Of a stretch of DNA of 44,436 bases, positions 43,126-44,436 are shown piece by piece. The stretch lies in contig SLOL01000018.1 of NCBI GenBank assembly GCA_007132495.1, forward strand, positions 1 through 44,436. The letters are read 5' to 3'. This DNA comes from Balneolales bacterium. Its GTDB lineage: Bacteria; Bacteroidota; Rhodothermia; Balneolales; Natronogracilivirgulaceae. The position numbers and the translations under genes were made by a program. The notes below the pieces were generated by a model, which was not told the DNA's origin, did no database searches, and was given only the letters and a program-made list of their open reading frames with translations. Every line of letters starts with the position of its first letter. Within the stretch, counting starts at the first letter, position 1.

Positions 43126-44109
43126 CTAAATTCGACTATCAAGTGGGCTTCGCACTGCATTACCGGCTGTTTTAAGAACATGCGTATATATCATGGTCGT
43201 TGCGACGTCATTATGGCCGAGAAGCTCCTGAACGGTCCGTATATCATAACCGGCCTCAAGAAGATGGGTTGCAAATGAGTGCCGGAGAGTGTGGGTAGAT
43301 ATTTTTTTGGTAATTCCGGCAATTCTTGCAGCCTGGTGCAATTCACGATGCAACGTTTCACGCGAGATATGGAATCTGGAGCGCAATCCGGTACGGGGAT
43401 CACGGCCGATCTTCCTAGACGGAAAAAGGAACTGCCAACGGAGGTCTTTAGCTGCAGCGGGATACTTTCTGGAAAGCGCATGAGGAAGCTGCACTTCGCC
43501 CAGGCCATGAGCGAGATCATGATCGTGCAATTTTTCCACGAGTCTGATTTGATGAATAATAGGATCAATCAACGAGGTGGGCAAAACGGTAGTACGGTCT
43601 TTTCGGCCCTTTCCGTCATGAACCGTAATCTGCTTGTATTCAAGATCGATATCCAGGATTCGAAGTTTGATACATTCCGAAAGTCTGAGACCGGTGCCAT
43701 ACATAAGCTTAACCGGAAGTGCCGCTTTTCCCTGAAGGGCATCCAGCAGTTTCCGAACCTCATCGGTGCTCAACACAACCGGCAGGCGCCTGCTCTTTTT
43801 TGACCATACGATCTCCGAAACATAAAAATCCTTAAAGTTAAGAACAGAGCGATACAGAAACAGTAGTGCACATAAAGCCTGGTTCTGGGTTGCAGGTGCG
43901 ATATGACGTTTGTTAACCAGATACGTCAAAAAATCCCGGACCTTATCCTCCCCCAGCTCCTTTGGATGTGTATGACCATGAAAAAGCACATACTCCTTAA
44001 CCCATTTCACATACGTTTTTTCCGTACTATAGCTATACCCTTTCAATCGTATTCGGTTTCTCAGAGCTGACAGGAGACTGGACTTACGCGGTTTTTGATA
44101 CATTGGCAC
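43126..44109 (-). CDS. intI: Integron integrase (IntI-type tyrosine recombinase)
   Basis: 327 residues. N-terminal SAM-like core-binding domain (LRNRIRLKGYSYSTEKTYVK...), then the catalytic domain with all key residues: Arg142 (TGLRLSECIKLR), Lys in DGKGRKDR, His273 and Arg276 (THTLRHSFATHLL), His299 (LLGHNDVATTMIYTHVL) and Tyr308. The stretch from HALSRKYPAAAKDLRW to QFLFPSRKIGRDPRTG (about 210-241) is the extra IntI patch that separates integron integrases from other tyrosine recombinases. It recombines attI and folded single-stranded attC sites. The gene is intact. Its attI and cassettes should lie beyond 44109, mostly outside the window. Confidence 0.92.
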   Translation of the reverse strand: MPMYQKPRKSSLLSALRNRIRLKGYSYSTEKTYVKWVKEYVLFHGHTHPKELGEDKVRDFLTYLVNKRHIAPATQNQALCALLFLYRSVLNFKDFYVSEIVWSKKSRRLPVVLSTDEVRKLLDALQGKAALPVKLMYGTGLRLSECIKLRILDIDLEYKQITVHDGKGRKDRTTVLPTSLIDPIIHQIRLVEKLHDHDLAHGLGEVQLPHALSRKYPAAAKDLRWQFLFPSRKIGRDPRTGLRSRFHISRETLHRELHQAARIAGITKKISTHTLRHSFATHLLEAGYDIRTVQELLGHNDVATTMIYTHVLKTAGNAVRSPLDSRI

Positions 44110-44436
44110 ATAGAATAATCCGATATGGTAATCTGTTTAACATAAGATCTCCATACCCCATCATTCCTTACACAACTTATGTTATTTTTCTCTCTCCCTT
44201 ATGTGACATGTTTATTCAGAAGAACAATGAAGCCCATTCGATCACATACTGATGTTGCAATATTAGCCCCAAAACAACATATTGCCTTATCGATATTTTT
44301 GCAGGTTAATAAAGAGTTATAGTGCGCCAGTTGGCTCTTCACACAAGGAAGTACCTGTGTTGCTTTTTCAACGTATGAGGTGGAACCAGTTATAAAAGCT
44401 CATGCCGCTAATCGCTTCTGCCATGGCTGCAGCACG
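44110..44436. other. Region upstream of the integron integrase, to the window end
   Basis: About 327 bp where attI and the integrase promoter would be expected. A core-site-like GTTAAAC is on the minus strand at 44135-44141, but no GTTRRRY core in the outward (plus) direction and no paired attC arms were found. A 31-codon frame (44227-44322) is too short to call. So attI is not identified. Confidence 0.4.

Noticed and set aside
44135-44141. GTTAAAC on the minus strand as the attI core site
   Set aside because: It points toward the integrase and not away from it, and no accessory sites are visible.
44227-44322. 31-codon ORF upstream of the integrase as the first gene cassette
   Set aside because: No attC site flanks it and it is too short for a supported call.

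Overview
The window is chromosomal DNA of a Gram-negative bacterium. Outer-membrane genes (a TonB-dependent receptor and RND pumps with a lipoprotein adaptor) and GlnRS show the cell type. The gene set (short RmlA, TrpB2-type tryptophan synthase, SDR-type threonine dehydrogenase, THUMP-like methyltransferase, Tat-exported Gfo/Idh oxidoreductase) and AT-rich translation starts usually without Shine-Dalgarno motifs fit the Balneolota/Rhodothermota side of the Bacteroidota group. That placement is inference from family resemblance; no rRNA or marker tree is available here.

Layout. 1-1759 (minus): dTDP-rhamnose genes rmlA-rmlD-rmlC, with rmlC cut by the window edge. 1969-5735: a THUMP-like methyltransferase and a large unrecognised Cys-containing protein. 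5787-10099 (minus): a zinc-ribbon protein and a lysine/diaminopimelate cluster dapB-dapA-dapD plus an aminotransferase. 10100-11150: a repeat-rich intergenic zone. 11151-16073: a CPBP protease, then the ybbA/ybbP-like ABC exporter divergent from a tesA-like esterase. 16308-21734: small housekeeping genes (DUF2905, Smr), trpB2, ytoQ, YceI and a Gfo/Idh oxidoreductase. 22382-25815 (plus): kbl-tdh threonine degradation and a FabH-like ketosynthase. 26012-34116 (minus): an adaptor plus two RND pumps. 34646-38369: proline-catabolic P5C dehydrogenase, a repeat and AT-rich gap, a small membrane-anchored protein and an SDR. 38515-42552 (minus): TonB receptor and glnS. 43126-44109 (minus): an integron-type tyrosine recombinase at the edge of the window.

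The most unusual content is not protein-coding. A family of roughly 93-120 bp units (1760-1879, 10100-10219, three tandem copies at 21981-22276, 29225-29317, and a degenerate copy near 18773-18828) has two stems whose arms differ between copies with compensating changes, around a conserved core (AATCAT ... TGTGTG on the plus strand). Three of these units end exactly at the start codons of rmlA, dapB and an RND pump gene, and every unit repeats the start-codon context itself (TTTAAACAnATGAAA on the minus strand). It looks like an undescribed 5'-leader repeat or RNA element. Separate short duplications also sit against other start codons (16 bp x2 before the gene at 3930; 28 bp x5 before glnS) and stop codons (pruA, TonB receptor).

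Other low-complexity structures are a run of in-phase heptamers at 11814-11911, a 33-bp (11-residue) triple repeat just before the CPBP gene, a 28-bp repeat at 36521-36617, and an 18-bp repeat encoding a Gly/Ser/Thr/Asp tract inside the TonB receptor.
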